Assembly: GCF_002949795.1 (NCBI RefSeq)
Contig: NZ_CP026692.1
Location: 3,642,545 to 3,706,544 of the forward strand
Reading direction: 5' to 3'
DNA: 64,000 bases
From: Nostoc sp. 'Lobaria pulmonaria (5183) cyanobiont'
GTDB taxonomy: Bacteria; Cyanobacteriota; Cyanobacteriia; Cyanobacteriales; Nostocaceae
The position numbers and the translations under genes are program-made. The notes under the pieces are model-generated. The model had not been told where the DNA came from. It saw only the letters and a program-made list of their open reading frames with translations, and ran no database searches. Positions 53,693 to 63,388 of the stretch are shown one piece after another (positions within the stretch are counted from its first letter, which is position 1; each line of letters opens with the position of its first letter).

Positions 53693-55291
53693 TTAACTAA
53701 CTACCGCTTGCGCTTTTTCTTCAGCTTTTTTCTTAACTAGTACATAAGGCGTTTCTGCACCTTGTGCCAAATACTCAGCTAGCTGACTTTCAATTTGATC
53801 GCGCACAATTTGGCGATACTCTAGAAAATGCTCGTTGTGGGCGCAAGCAGAAATGTAATGTTCAATAACTCCAGGGTTACGCTTGAGAATGCTGAACAAA
53901 TGATGCCAGAATTTCCAGCGGGTTTCCCGTTTGATTCCTTGTCGCCAAATCACAATCAGCAACGCTTTTACAACTACCCACTCTGGCATTTTTGCTGGGG
54001 CTTTCCAACTTGGCAAGCCCATCATCAAGAAACAGCGATAGGTGCGATCTAAATACTGTACTGGGTCGTATAAAGTACAGAACGCTTCAATATATTCTCG
54101 TGCAAGTTCTTCCAAGGGACGGGTGGGCAGGAAGTTCATCAATGTTGTTTGGTTGATGTTGCCATCTTGATTTTCCCGCAGTCGCCCTTCTTTTTTCAGG
54201 CGATGCCAAAGCGCAGTATTAGGTAACGCTTGTAACATGGCAAAGGTAGTTGAGGGAATTGCTGCTTGTTCAGCAAAGCGGACAATGCGATCGCCTGCGC
54301 CTGCTTTTTCGCCATCAAACCCAATAATAAACCCAGCCATTGGGCGCAATCCTGCTTTGATGATGGTTTCCACTGCCTCAGTTAGGGAACTGCGAGTATT
54401 TTGAAACTTCTTAGTCATTTGCAAACTATCTTCATCCGGCGTTTCGATTCCCAAAAACACCGCCGAGAAACCACACTCAACCATCAACTCCAACATTTCT
54501 GCGTCTTGCGCCAAGTCAATTGAAGCTTCCGTGTCAAATCCGAAGGGATACTTGTGTTCTGCCATCCAGACTTTTAACTCTTTGAGCAACAATTTTACAT
54601 TTCGCTTGTTGCCAATAAAGTTATCATCCACCATGAACACACCCCGCCGCCAACCCAGTTCGTAGAGGTAATCTAACTCTGCTAAAAGTTGAGCTGGGGC
54701 TTTGGTACGCGGTTTGCGCCCGTAGAGAACAATAATGTCGCAAAATTCGCACTGGAAGGGACACCCACGCGAAAACTGCACTGACATCATGTCATAAGCG
54801 TTCAATTCTAATAAATCAAAGCGGGGTATTGGTGTGCTTGTGACATCAGGTTTTTCTGTGGCGCGGAAAGTGCCAGATGTGTCTCCCCTTTTTATTGCCT
54901 CAATAAACATGGGTAGCGTGATTTCCCCTTCATCCAGAATCAGAAAATCTGCGCCAACATTTTCAACTTCGTGAGGTACAGAGGTGGGGTAAGGGCCGCC
55001 GACTGCGACTAGCTTGCCACGTTTTTTTGCTTCCTGGATTTGGTCAAGTAAATCTTGTTTCTGGACAATCATCGCCGAGAGGATTACCACATCTGCCCAT
55101 GCCCATTCTGCTTCTGTTGCTGGGCGGATGTTGCGATCAACCAGCTTGAATTCCCATTCTTGGGGCAAAATCGCCGCTACTGTTACTAAACCCAGAGGTG
55201 GTAATAAAACTTTGCGATCGACTAACTCCAAAATTTTTTCATAAGACCAAAAGGTTTTAGGAAATATCGGATACATTAACAAAATTCGCAT
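53693..55291 (-). CDS. B12-binding radical SAM protein (DUF4070 group)
   Basis: A 532-residue protein. The N-terminal cobalamin-binding fold (about 1-140) has LLPPLGLVTVAAILPQEWEF and VAVGGPYPTSVPHE. The radical SAM core has the [4Fe-4S] motif CPFQCEFC (Cys177, 181, 184), then GVFMVDDNFIGNKRN and FLGIETPDEDSL. The C-terminal DUF4070 region (about 370-532) includes FLPTRPLEELAREY. It is the class that methylates unactivated carbons or modifies lipids and tetrapyrroles; the hopanoid C-2 methylase HpnP is a member, but identity with it is unproven. Single gene. Confidence 0.9.
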   Translation of the reverse strand: MRILLMYPIFPKTFWSYEKILELVDRKVLLPPLGLVTVAAILPQEWEFKLVDRNIRPATEAEWAWADVVILSAMIVQKQDLLDQIQEAKKRGKLVAVGGPYPTSVPHEVENVGADFLILDEGEITLPMFIEAIKRGDTSGTFRATEKPDVTSTPIPRFDLLELNAYDMMSVQFSRGCPFQCEFCDIIVLYGRKPRTKAPAQLLAELDYLYELGWRRGVFMVDDNFIGNKRNVKLLLKELKVWMAEHKYPFGFDTEASIDLAQDAEMLELMVECGFSAVFLGIETPDEDSLQMTKKFQNTRSSLTEAVETIIKAGLRPMAGFIIGFDGEKAGAGDRIVRFAEQAAIPSTTFAMLQALPNTALWHRLKKEGRLRENQDGNINQTTLMNFLPTRPLEELAREYIEAFCTLYDPVQYLDRTYRCFLMMGLPSWKAPAKMPEWVVVKALLIVIWRQGIKRETRWKFWHHLFSILKRNPGVIEHYISACAHNEHFLEYRQIVRDQIESQLAEYLAQGAETPYVLVKKKAEEKAQAVVS

Positions 55292-55560
55292 TTAGTATCG
55301 ATCCTCACACTTTGTTGTTACACTACTCTAACTAAAATTAAGAGCTATTAACTTTTTACTAAAGTTGTTTTATTGTCCCATTGAGATTTTTAACTTAAAT
55401 CAAGGGACTGGGGAGCAGAGAGGAAAGAGATAATTTTCCATTCTTCACCTATACTCAATGACGCCAGTCACTAATGGAGAAAACCCCAGAAGCTCTCTAC
55501 GAAATTAGGATAATTTTCTGCTAATATTTTCCAAACGTTGTCAAAAGCCACAGATTATAA

Positions 55561-56520
55561 TCAATTTTTAGCCTTTTCAACACCGCTAATTTTCAAAACA
55601 TCACTCATGGTTGCACAATAATTTGGCAAGCCGAAACTATCAGGATTGATGAATTTTTCGTATGTAAAATGCCGATAGTTCATGCAAAATCGATCCCAAG
55701 CGGCCATCCGAATGCGGAACAGAACAATAATCAAATTAGCCAATGCTATAGATATGGGGATGCGAAAGTAAATCTTTTTGCCCAGATAAGCACAAACTTC
55801 TTTCACTGCCTGATTAGCAGTTAACGGTGCTTGACCTAAAACAAGCCGACGTGGTTGATCGCTTTCGAGAGGACGATCAATCAAATATCGCACGACAGTG
55901 GCAATATCTCGTCCGTGGATAAAGTGAAAACTGCCATCTGCTTCCAAAAAGCGAATCAAATTAATATATTTCGTAACTTCTGGAATGCCATACGTGAGGT
56001 GAGAATAGGGTTTATTGGCATCACCACCTAATACTAAAGTCGGAAATACTGTGGTAATTTTGGGTGCGATCGCTAATTTTTCTTTTTTCTCTAAGCACTC
56101 ATATTTAGAACGGATGTAATCTGTCCCAATTTCTCCGGCTTCTTTTAATGGTTGATTGTAGCGATCCAAAACGCTAGCTGTCGAAAAATAAATCACCTGT
56201 TGGCAACGTTCTGGATCTAGCAGTTCGAGTAACTCTATAGTCTTGACGACATTAATATCAAATGTCTGATCACCACCCCAAGCTGTGGCTGTGAGTACCG
56301 CTGTATCAATTGTGGATAGCAAATCAGCAAACTGGTGAAGATTTTGCATATCACCTTGTAAAACGTTGATCCCTGAACGTATCTTGGTATCAACTTGCAG
56401 TTTGCTTGGGTTCCTAACTAGTAGATACAGTTCGTGATCTGTTTCTTTAATTAAGGCTTCTGTTAAATAATGACCTACACAACCACTTGCACCAGTCACT
56501 AAAATCCGTTTCTGGCTCAT
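55561..56520 (-). CDS. NAD-dependent epimerase/dehydratase family protein
   Basis: A 319-residue extended short-chain dehydrogenase. The NAD motif is TGASGCVGHYL (9-19). The active-site region reads STASVLDRYNQ, and YIRSKYECLE gives a Tyr-x3-Lys pair. The C-terminal part is long (from LGQAPLTANQAVKEVCAYLG) and ends with a hydrophobic stretch and SGVEKAKN. Sugar-nucleotide or chlorophyll-pathway relatives exist; the substrate is unknown. A single gene, 180 bases upstream of hemE in transcript order and on the same strand but separated by repeats. Confidence 0.85.
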   Translation of the reverse strand: MSQKRILVTGASGCVGHYLTEALIKETDHELYLLVRNPSKLQVDTKIRSGINVLQGDMQNLHQFADLLSTIDTAVLTATAWGGDQTFDINVVKTIELLELLDPERCQQVIYFSTASVLDRYNQPLKEAGEIGTDYIRSKYECLEKKEKLAIAPKITTVFPTLVLGGDANKPYSHLTYGIPEVTKYINLIRFLEADGSFHFIHGRDIATVVRYLIDRPLESDQPRRLVLGQAPLTANQAVKEVCAYLGKKIYFRIPISIALANLIIVLFRIRMAAWDRFCMNYRHFTYEKFINPDSFGLPNYCATMSDVLKISGVEKAKN

Positions 56521-56702
56521 AGAAAATTTTGAAAAATTTAGGAGTTAAAAGTGAAGAATTAAAAATAAAGTTAAAAGTTCCGAATCAGGAGTTAAAAATA
56601 AAGTTATGAGTTAGAAGCGAAGAGTTAAAAATAACTCTGCACCTCACAACTAATAACTTCATAACTCATAACTCCTAACTCTTAACTCATAACCCATAAC
56701 TC
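56521..56702. repeat. GAGTTAAAA / TAACTCATAACTCC repeat block
   Basis: Many short copies of GAGTTAAAAATAA face copies of TAACTCATAACTCC, so the 182-base spacer can fold on itself. It is low-complexity repeat DNA of a type common in this genome. Confidence 0.6.
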
Positions 56703-57764
56703 CTAACCCTTAACTCCTGCAAGATTCAATTCCTTTGCCGTTTCAAAGAAGAAAGCGACATTTTCTTCGGGAGTTTCTGGTAAGACACCGTGACCGAGAT
56801 TGAGAATATGACCCCAATTGCCAGCTTTGCGAACTGTATCAAGAATGCGATCGCGGATAAACTGTTTAGAGCCGAATAGTACGCCTGGGTCAAGATTTCC
56901 TTGAACTTTCATTTGTTTACCCAATCTGGCTCGTGCATCTGCCATATCTACTGCCCAGTCTACACTGACTATATCAGCACCAGATTGTCCCATTCTTTCC
57001 AACACACCCGCACTACCGCTAACTAGTAAAATCAAAGGTGTATCGGGATGGGTTTGCTTGACTTGTTGGAAAACTCTCTGCTGATAGGGGAGAGCAAAGG
57101 TATCATAATCTTGAGGACTCAATTGACCCGCCCAAGAATCGAACATTTGCACAACTTGAGCACCAGAGTCAATTTGGTAGCGGGCATAGATGGCGATCGC
57201 ATCTGCTAGTTTAGCTAAAAGTTGATGCAATATCGTCGGATCTGAGAATGCCATGTTTTTGATGATGGAGTAGGTTTTAGAACCTTTTCCCTCAACTGCA
57301 TAAGCTGCTAACGTCCACGGCGCACCCACAAAGCCCAACACGGTTGATTTATCGCCTACTTCCGAACGCAGCGCTTGCAAAATTGTTTTGATAAATGGTA
57401 GAGCTGCTTCTGGTTCTAAAGGATGCAGACGCTCAATTTGTTCTTGAGTACGCAGGGGCGAATGAATGATTGGCCCTTTACCTTCGGCAATGTCCATGTC
57501 AATACCCAAACCAGGTAATGGGGTGACAATATCAGAAAATAAAATTACTCCGTCTGGTTGAAAAGCTCTCCAGGGTTGCAAGGAAACTTCAATTGCCACT
57601 TCTGGAATTTCGGAGCGATCGCGAAACGAAGGATACTTTTCTCTTAAGTCTCGATATGCTTTCATATATCGTCCCGCTTGTCGCATCATCCATACAGGGG
57701 GACGATCTACTACTTCACCACGAGCAGCCCGTAAAAGATGAGGAGTCGTTGAAGAAACACCCAT
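56703..57764 (-). CDS. hemE: Uroporphyrinogen decarboxylase
   Basis: A 353-residue enzyme that converts uroporphyrinogen III to coproporphyrinogen III in heme and chlorophyll synthesis. Signatures: [14 protein letters not shown] near the N-terminus (the substrate-binding arginines), [19 protein letters not shown] with the catalytic Asp, [12 protein letters not shown], and [14 protein letters not shown] at the C-terminus. The length is normal. It is not clustered with other tetrapyrrole genes here; acsF is 47 kb away. Confidence 0.97.
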   Translation of the reverse strand: MGVSSTTPHLLRAARGEVVDRPPVWMMRQAGRYMKAYRDLREKYPSFRDRSEIPEVAIEVSLQPWRAFQPDGVILFSDIVTPLPGLGIDMDIAEGKGPIIHSPLRTQEQIERLHPLEPEAALPFIKTILQALRSEVGDKSTVLGFVGAPWTLAAYAVEGKGSKTYSIIKNMAFSDPTILHQLLAKLADAIAIYARYQIDSGAQVVQMFDSWAGQLSPQDYDTFALPYQQRVFQQVKQTHPDTPLILLVSGSAGVLERMGQSGADIVSVDWAVDMADARARLGKQMKVQGNLDPGVLFGSKQFIRDRILDTVRKAGNWGHILNLGHGVLPETPEENVAFFFETAKELNLAGVKG

Positions 57765-58137
57765 TTATTACTTCATCCTAAAGAGTCACTTTTTTATGCC
57801 ACTGTTTAGCTTATCATTCTGGGATTACGCTTTTCCAGCAGGTTTTCAGGAAAAGGTGAATAGCAGGGCATAATAGTAATATTTTATAATATTTTGATTA
57901 TTGGATATGAGCGCTCGGTTGGCTTGACTACAGTTATTAATGCCAGCAAGCGCTACAAGTTATTCTTTTTTTGGCTGATCCGATGAAATCATCGCTTTGA
58001 GTTCCACGTAGAAATGCACCTCTGACTTATACATCAAGGGAACGTATCAGAAAAACTGCATGACAAATAAAAAATGTGTCTCTACGCTTGACGTAGAGAC
58101 ACATCCTTAAGGATTTTCAACCGATATCGCGATCGAT
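57765..58137. other. Spacer with a terminator, no gene
   Basis: These 373 bases hold the hemE promoter region at the left and the terminator of the PEP-CTERM gene at the right. I see no further features. Confidence 0.5.
58067..58103 (-). terminator. Rho-independent terminator of the PEP-CTERM gene
   Basis: TGTGTCTCTACG and CGTAGAGACACA form a perfect 12-bp stem with a five-base loop (58075-58103). On the minus strand it is followed by ATTTTTTATTTG, and it lies 35 bases beyond the stop. Confidence 0.8.
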
Positions 58138-58824
58138 TTATCCTTTCACTGTCGCTTTATGTTGTGAGCGTTTGAAAAGTGAAGTCATACCACAAGCACC
58201 TATTGCTAACACACCTAACATCGCACTAGGTTCGGGAACGCTCTCGGCTAGTCTATAGGCGTGGTTATCTGTTTCAAAGGCAACACCATTTGAGCGCATC
58301 ACAACTCGGTCAAATGTTTCTCCTGTATCAGCTACAAGATTGACAAACATATTAGCTTGAGAGCTAGTCCAACTACCATTAGCTATAGCATTTGGCACAT
58401 CTGCACCACTAAAAGTCTTTAACTTCTGATCACCTTTGTAAATGTCAACAAAGTTGTAATCATCCAATGAACCTGCATAAAAACCGAAGTAATTAACAGC
58501 TTTTTTGAAGTTAATGTTGACAAAACCACTGTCGCCTGCAACATTACTACCTGACGGAGCAATTGTGAGAAATTTGGTGTTATCCCCATAAGGTGAGGCG
58601 TATTGACCACCTACACTACCTTGAACAATGTTACTAGTAATATTAGAGTAAGTAACAAATCCATTAGGATCGTTTGCTGTGCCATCGTCAAAGGTGACAG
58701 TTTTGGCATCAGCGTAGCTAGAAAACGGGCCAGTATTGACTTTCAAACTTACGGCACTAGCTGGATTCGCACTCATGATTACAGCAGTCATTCCGAGTAA
58801 AGCCAAAGAGATTTTTTGCAGCAT
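58138..58824 (-). CDS. PEP-CTERM secreted protein
   Basis: A 228-residue exported protein. It has an N-terminal signal (LALLGMTAVIMSANPASAV) and a C-terminal PEP-CTERM tail: VPEPSAMLGVLAIGACGMTS, then basic LFKRSQHK. The body (VTFDDGTANDPNGFVTYSNI, FGFYAGSLDDYNFVDIY) is typical of surface beta-sandwich proteins. It should be processed by an exosortase at the PEP motif. The role is unknown, perhaps in the outer layers. Single gene with its own terminator. Confidence 0.88.
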   Translation of the reverse strand: MLQKISLALLGMTAVIMSANPASAVSLKVNTGPFSSYADAKTVTFDDGTANDPNGFVTYSNITSNIVQGSVGGQYASPYGDNTKFLTIAPSGSNVAGDSGFVNINFKKAVNYFGFYAGSLDDYNFVDIYKGDQKLKTFSGADVPNAIANGSWTSSQANMFVNLVADTGETFDRVVMRSNGVAFETDNHAYRLAESVPEPSAMLGVLAIGACGMTSLFKRSQHKATVKG

Positions 58825-59473
58825 TCTAGTAATAAATCTTGAAGAACAGAAAGAGAATGAAGACTGAACTTTTCTGGAAAACTAGCTCTAAAAAACTGGT
58901 TTCCTTACTCCAACAAATTAGAAGAAAATCACAAAGATTATTAGGTCTTGATATATGAATGTTGTTGGGTAAAACAAGCTCAAAGATATAAGTTTATCTT
59001 GATGCCTTGTGATACTATTTTTATTTTTATGACTCAGAAAAGATACAGTGTATATACTAAAATATCTTTAAAGATTATGTGAAGGATCTTGTGCAATTGT
59101 AGTGGGTAGGACAAACGCATCTAAATTACTTTCGATCGCAATCAAGGTTAAGAACCAACAAAAAATCACCATTTCTCGTTTGCTTTAGTTTTCAAGACTC
59201 AAAACGATGTCTATGATAAGCTACCCCTAAATGGATAGGTTAATGAGATTATTTCCGACTCTATTGAGAATATACTTATATTATTGACATAATATCCTCG
59301 CCTTAGAGAAGTGACTAGTGGCGAGTGGCGAGTGGGGAATGGAAAATAGGGACTGGTGATTGAGAAATAGGGTAAAACAAGAATCAATATTTAATTGAGA
59401 ATTGGGCATTAGTTATTCTCCCCCTGCTCCCTATCTCCCCAATCTCCCTATTCCCTCACTCCTCTAACTTCTT
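58825..59473. other. Spacer with short tandem repeats
   Basis: These 649 bases hold the promoter of the PEP-CTERM gene at the left. At 59310-59460 are GTGGCGA tandem units and C-rich strings such as TCTCCCCAATCTCCC. No gene or RNA is supported. Confidence 0.45.
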
Positions 59474-60211
59474 ATGCAAACTGACTCTAACAGTCCCGAT
59501 CGTGTTGCATCTGCTAATAACGATCCTAATCCAGGAAAGTTTTTGATTCCGCGATCGCAGCGACAGAGGTTCTTTATTCAGTTTACCTTAATGACCCTGA
59601 TCGGATGGGTTGTGGGTGGTATTGCCAGTATCGCTTTAGAGAAAATTATTCTCCAAAGTCTCTCACCTAACGTTGCTATCCAACCACAAACATGGAGCAT
59701 TTTGGTTAGAAGTCTCAGTAATGTTATATTTGCTGTGATTTTTGCTGCCGACCAAGCCCTTGCCCTTTATCGATATTTACCGGGTTGGCAGTGGCTAGTT
59801 GCTACTAGTGTAGGTTGGCTGATTGCCAACGGCGTTTCTACAGCCTGGATTAACTACATTTCAACCATTGCCTCATCATCTTCTGAAGATACTTTGATTT
59901 TTGGATTTTTGTCTGCGATCGCATATATCATCTCTGGAATTTGGCTAGGGATTTGCCAATGGCTGGTATTGAGGCGATATACAACAGACATTTGGTGGTG
60001 GAATTTTTTACCCTCAATCTCTTTTTTCTGGATTACTATTTTGGTTTGGTTACTTTTTATTGTGCAAAATTTGATTCCAGAAACTTACCGTACTCCCATA
60101 CTATATTGGAGTGGACAAGGACTGACAGCAGCGATTCTAGGAGCCATACCAGCAATTGGTTTGTGTACATTGAAAAGAAATTTACATTCCAAAACTGGAG
60201 TTTCTTCCTGA
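59474..60211 (+). CDS. Polytopic membrane protein of unknown function
   Basis: A 245-residue protein with a hydrophilic 35-residue start and about six membrane helices (FIQFTLMTLIGWVVGGIASI; LVATSVGWLIANGVSTAW; ISFFWITILVWLLFIVQ; LTAAILGAIPAIGLC). The ICQWLVLRR segment suits cyanobacterial hypothetical membrane proteins. No transporter signature is recognised. It ends 33 bases before the next gene and may share a transcript with it. Confidence 0.7.
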   Translation: MQTDSNSPDRVASANNDPNPGKFLIPRSQRQRFFIQFTLMTLIGWVVGGIASIALEKIILQSLSPNVAIQPQTWSILVRSLSNVIFAVIFAADQALALYRYLPGWQWLVATSVGWLIANGVSTAWINYISTIASSSSEDTLIFGFLSAIAYIISGIWLGICQWLVLRRYTTDIWWWNFLPSISFFWITILVWLLFIVQNLIPETYRTPILYWSGQGLTAAILGAIPAIGLCTLKRNLHSKTGVSS

Positions 60212-60244
60212 CTTTTATCGATATATTCCATAACCTTAATATTT

Positions 60245-60865
60245 ATGACTCGCCCGCGTATTCTCCAACTTGGTCAAAGTTATACATTTAGTAAGTATTT
60301 TGAATTACCTTATGCCCCAGCAGATATCTTGGCGGAACTGGGATGTAGTTACGAACGCGCATCGCTACAACTACCACAATATTCAGGTATAATTGACTAT
60401 TTAGAGTTTTTACAGCGTTACTTACGGCGCAATATCATGCGCGTAAATCCGATCAGTGAAGCTGCACGTGAAGTTTTAATTGCTCCTATTTTGTTGGAAG
60501 TTTGCGACCAAACGCAAACTCAACTGAATATTGAGTATCCGATTAATGTTAGCGAACAACTCAAAGGAAGTTTTGATTACTATATTTCATCTTCAAATTC
60601 ACTGTTAGTAGTTAAAGCCAAGCAATCCGATTTAAGCCAGGGATTTACTCAACTTGCAATTGAATTGATAGCACTTGACCAATGGACAGATTCGCAAACA
60701 CCAGCTTTGTATGGTGCTGTAACAAATGGAGAAGATTGGCGATTTGGAATATTTTATCGGCAAGATAAACGGGTCATGCAAGATATCAAACTTTATCGCG
60801 TTCCAGAAGGTTTGGAAGAATTAGTGCGAGTGCTTGTAGGAATTATTACCAATGCTAGTAGTTAA
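60245..60865 (+). CDS. PD-(D/E)XK-like conserved cyanobacterial protein, catalytic Glu replaced
   Basis: A 206-residue soluble protein. The central part (INVSEQLKGSFDYYIS, then LLVVKAKQSDLSQGFTQLAI) has the layout of the restriction-endonuclease-like core in cyanobacterial restriction-type proteins: D-x(n)-(D/E)-x-K followed by a DLS-GF-QL helix. Asp is present in SFDYYI, but the second acidic residue of VEAK is Lys (VKAK). A nuclease is therefore unlikely to be active. Start MTRPRILQLG. It may be co-transcribed with the membrane protein upstream. Confidence 0.6.
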   Translation: MTRPRILQLGQSYTFSKYFELPYAPADILAELGCSYERASLQLPQYSGIIDYLEFLQRYLRRNIMRVNPISEAAREVLIAPILLEVCDQTQTQLNIEYPINVSEQLKGSFDYYISSSNSLLVVKAKQSDLSQGFTQLAIELIALDQWTDSQTPALYGAVTNGEDWRFGIFYRQDKRVMQDIKLYRVPEGLEELVRVLVGIITNASS

Positions 60866-60940
60866 TTATGTACTCAAGTCACTGCACCCCAGAGGATACA
60901 ACCAGTTCCCCAATCCCTAGTACCCAATACCCAGTCTCAT

Positions 60941-62260
60941 TTATTTGTCATCCCAAATCAGCTCTAAACGCTCTTGTGATATCTTGAGCGCTTTTTCCGC
61001 AGACTCTCCTAGCAATGTAGCTTCTATAGCTCGACCAAGACTGTCAGAAAGACGGTTATATCCAGCAATAATCGGTCGAGCGCCAGCCAAAGGAATTTGT
61101 TCCACAAACACTTTTAACAAAGGTTTTTGGTTGATGAATTGCTGATAAGCTTCACTTTGAATAGCTTTAAGGTTAACTGGTAAAAAACCGGTTCCGATAC
61201 TCCATTCTGTTTGGAATTCTTCACTCAAAACATACTCTAAAAATTTGAGTGCAGCTTGCTCTCTTGCTGGTGTGGTCTTCATCAAATACATATTTCCAGT
61301 AGCTGTCACTGTAGCAGGCTTCATATTTGTTGGTATCGGAAATACGTTAAAGTCAACATTGGATTTTATTATATAAGTCCAAGGGCCTGTGATCTGCATA
61401 GCAACGCGACCTGCAATAAAAGCGTCTTCTTCATAACCTCGCTCTGGGGAAGAAAGTGTCGCTGAACCATCTTTTAATAAGTCTTGCCAAAATTGTAAGG
61501 CTGCGATCGCTCCTGCATTCGTCAAATTCGGACGGTTATTGGTAACAACTTCTCCGCCAGCGCTCAATAAAAAGGGGAACCAACTAAAGACAGTCCATTC
61601 TTCCTTTCCTAAAGGCAGTAACATTCCGTACTGTTCAGGTCGATTATCACCATTGCTGTCTATGGTCAATTTTTTGGCGACTTCCCTTAACTCTTCCCAA
61701 GTCTTAGGAATTTGCGTAATTCCCGCAGCTTGGAAAAGTTTAGGTCGGTAAAAAATGCCTAAATTGCTGGTGTACAGGGGGATTGACCAAAGATGACCGT
61801 CTAATTTTAATTCTTCCCATAAGTTGGGGCTAATTTCCGACTTCAATGGCGATTTGTCTAGCCATTTTTCTAAAGGTCGAATTGCCCCTAGTTCCATAAA
61901 CTGACCTGTCAATTGAGGGTCGAATGACAGAATATCTGGAGGCGCATTGCCCACAACTGCTGTTAATATTTTTGGCAATTGGGGTTGACCGATGAAGATA
62001 GATTCCACCTGAATATCAGTATGAGTCTGATTAAATTTATCTACTAGTTTGTTAAATACATCCCGATTAGTAGGGGGATTGATTGATTGCCATAGACTCA
62101 GATGAATTACTCCGTCATTCTTCTCAACTGTCCCCTGACAACCATATAAAAATATCAAAAATATACTCAGAATAATTCCCATCAGCGAAAGCCGCCAAAC
62201 AGAACTGGTTAACTGGCGGGAAAAATTCGGAATTAGGGATTGGAAAAGGGTAATTTTCAT
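60941..62260 (-). CDS. Orphan sugar ABC transporter substrate-binding lipoprotein
   Basis: A 439-residue binding protein of family 1. The N-terminal helix ends in the lipobox FLYGC, so it is a lipoprotein after cleavage before Cys41. The body has HLSLWQSINPPTNRDVFNKL, DILSFDPQLTGQFMELGAIR and IPLYTSNLGIFYRPKLF, all typical of MalE/UgpB proteins. The long N-terminus before the helix (MKITLFQSLIPNFSRQLTSS) is unusual. No permease or ATPase flanks it, so it must use a transporter encoded elsewhere; the one at 22396-25304 is a candidate. Confidence 0.9.
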   Translation of the reverse strand: MKITLFQSLIPNFSRQLTSSVWRLSLMGIILSIFLIFLYGCQGTVEKNDGVIHLSLWQSINPPTNRDVFNKLVDKFNQTHTDIQVESIFIGQPQLPKILTAVVGNAPPDILSFDPQLTGQFMELGAIRPLEKWLDKSPLKSEISPNLWEELKLDGHLWSIPLYTSNLGIFYRPKLFQAAGITQIPKTWEELREVAKKLTIDSNGDNRPEQYGMLLPLGKEEWTVFSWFPFLLSAGGEVVTNNRPNLTNAGAIAALQFWQDLLKDGSATLSSPERGYEEDAFIAGRVAMQITGPWTYIIKSNVDFNVFPIPTNMKPATVTATGNMYLMKTTPAREQAALKFLEYVLSEEFQTEWSIGTGFLPVNLKAIQSEAYQQFINQKPLLKVFVEQIPLAGARPIIAGYNRLSDSLGRAIEATLLGESAEKALKISQERLELIWDDK

Positions 62261-62399
62261 GTCAATTTTTAGATTTGTTGGGCATCTATCACTTCACCAA
62301 AATAGTGCCTCGGCTTAGAGTAACGAGTGCTAATAAGTTAAACTAGTAAACTTTTATTGTATAATCTAATACGTGTATTTTAATAGTGACATAACTTTT

Positions 62400-63143
62400 A
62401 TGGTAAATTCTACCACGCCCTCTTTCTTAAGTAGCTTTTTGGAAAATTCATTTCACTTCAAGCATCATCTACAAGATTTTTTACATTTAGATCCAGAAAC
62501 CATAGAGACAAAGTTAGCAGCAGAACAAGAAGAAATAAAAAACTTAGGACACAAAGATTTTAATTGGGAAGAAGCAAGTGCATTCTATCGCGATCAAGTA
62601 GGAGAACTTTACTTATTTGAATTGGGGGCTTGGCATCTGTCAAGTCATGAGTATATTGGAGATATGTTGCGGTTGATTGCAGATTGTGCCCAAGGTCGAG
62701 TGTTAGATTTTGGTGGGGGAATCGGAACTCATGCCCTTGGCGCTGCTCTTTGCCCACAAGTTGAGCAAGTAATCTATTATGATATTAATCCGATAAATCG
62801 TAATTTTGTTCAGTATCGATCTGAGAAAATGGGACTGGACAAAAAAATAGTTTTCCCTCTTGAAATGCCTGTAAAAGATAAATTTGATACGATTTTGTGC
62901 TTTGATGTTTTAGAACATTTGTTAGATCCTAGCCAGCAGTTATTACAATTTTATCAAGCTTTGAACTCTGAAGGTAAGATGATAGTGAATTGGTATTTCT
63001 TTAAAGGTTTTAATCAAGAATACCCTTTTCATTTAGATGATCCTAAAGTAGTAGAAACGTTTTTCCATACACTTCAGAGTCACTTCTTAGAGGTTTTTCA
63101 CCCTTACCTGATTACAACTCGCTGCTACCGTAAGCAAAGTTGA
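62400..63143 (+). CDS. Class I SAM-dependent methyltransferase
   Basis: A 247-residue enzyme. The SAM motif is VLDFGGGIGTHALG, followed by the acidic strand IYYDINP, and FDTILCFDVLEHLLDP marks post-motif II. The N-terminal approximately 95 residues are helical. I chose the ATG at 62400 over an upstream GTG. The substrate is unknown. A MITE-like element and the glucosyltransferase gene follow, so a joint role in modifying a small molecule is possible but unproven. Confidence 0.85.
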   Translation: MVNSTTPSFLSSFLENSFHFKHHLQDFLHLDPETIETKLAAEQEEIKNLGHKDFNWEEASAFYRDQVGELYLFELGAWHLSSHEYIGDMLRLIADCAQGRVLDFGGGIGTHALGAALCPQVEQVIYYDINPINRNFVQYRSEKMGLDKKIVFPLEMPVKDKFDTILCFDVLEHLLDPSQQLLQFYQALNSEGKMIVNWYFFKGFNQEYPFHLDDPKVVETFFHTLQSHFLEVFHPYLITTRCYRKQS

Positions 63144-63162
63144 GTTTAGTTTCATGTATTTT

Positions 63163-63307
63163 AGAGGTTGTTTGAAAAGGGTTGACTTGAGCCTCAAGTA
63201 TGACTCAGGGGCGCGATCTCAAATTCCAAAACTCCGATTCTCTCGTAGCGGTTTCTTGGTAGCCAGGGTAGTGAAACATACGCTTGAAGACTTTTCAAAC
63301 ATCCTCT
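63163..63307. mobile_element. MITE-like element, second copy of the AGAGGTTGTTTGAAAA ends
   Basis: A 145-base element. Left end AGAGGTTGTTTGAAAA and right end TTTTCAAACATCCTCT match those at 17014-17189; the interior is different. It has no coding capacity and sits 19 bases beyond the methyltransferase stop. Confidence 0.7.
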
Positions 63308-63388
63308 TAGGTGGAGCCACAGCGAAACCCAATAAGTACGTTGTTTAGGTGAAAAAATGTTTTTGATTAAAATATATTAACGACGAAA

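Noticed and set aside
63154..63348. 64-codon ORF
   Set aside because: It spans the MITE-like element at 63163-63307 and ends in repeat DNA.
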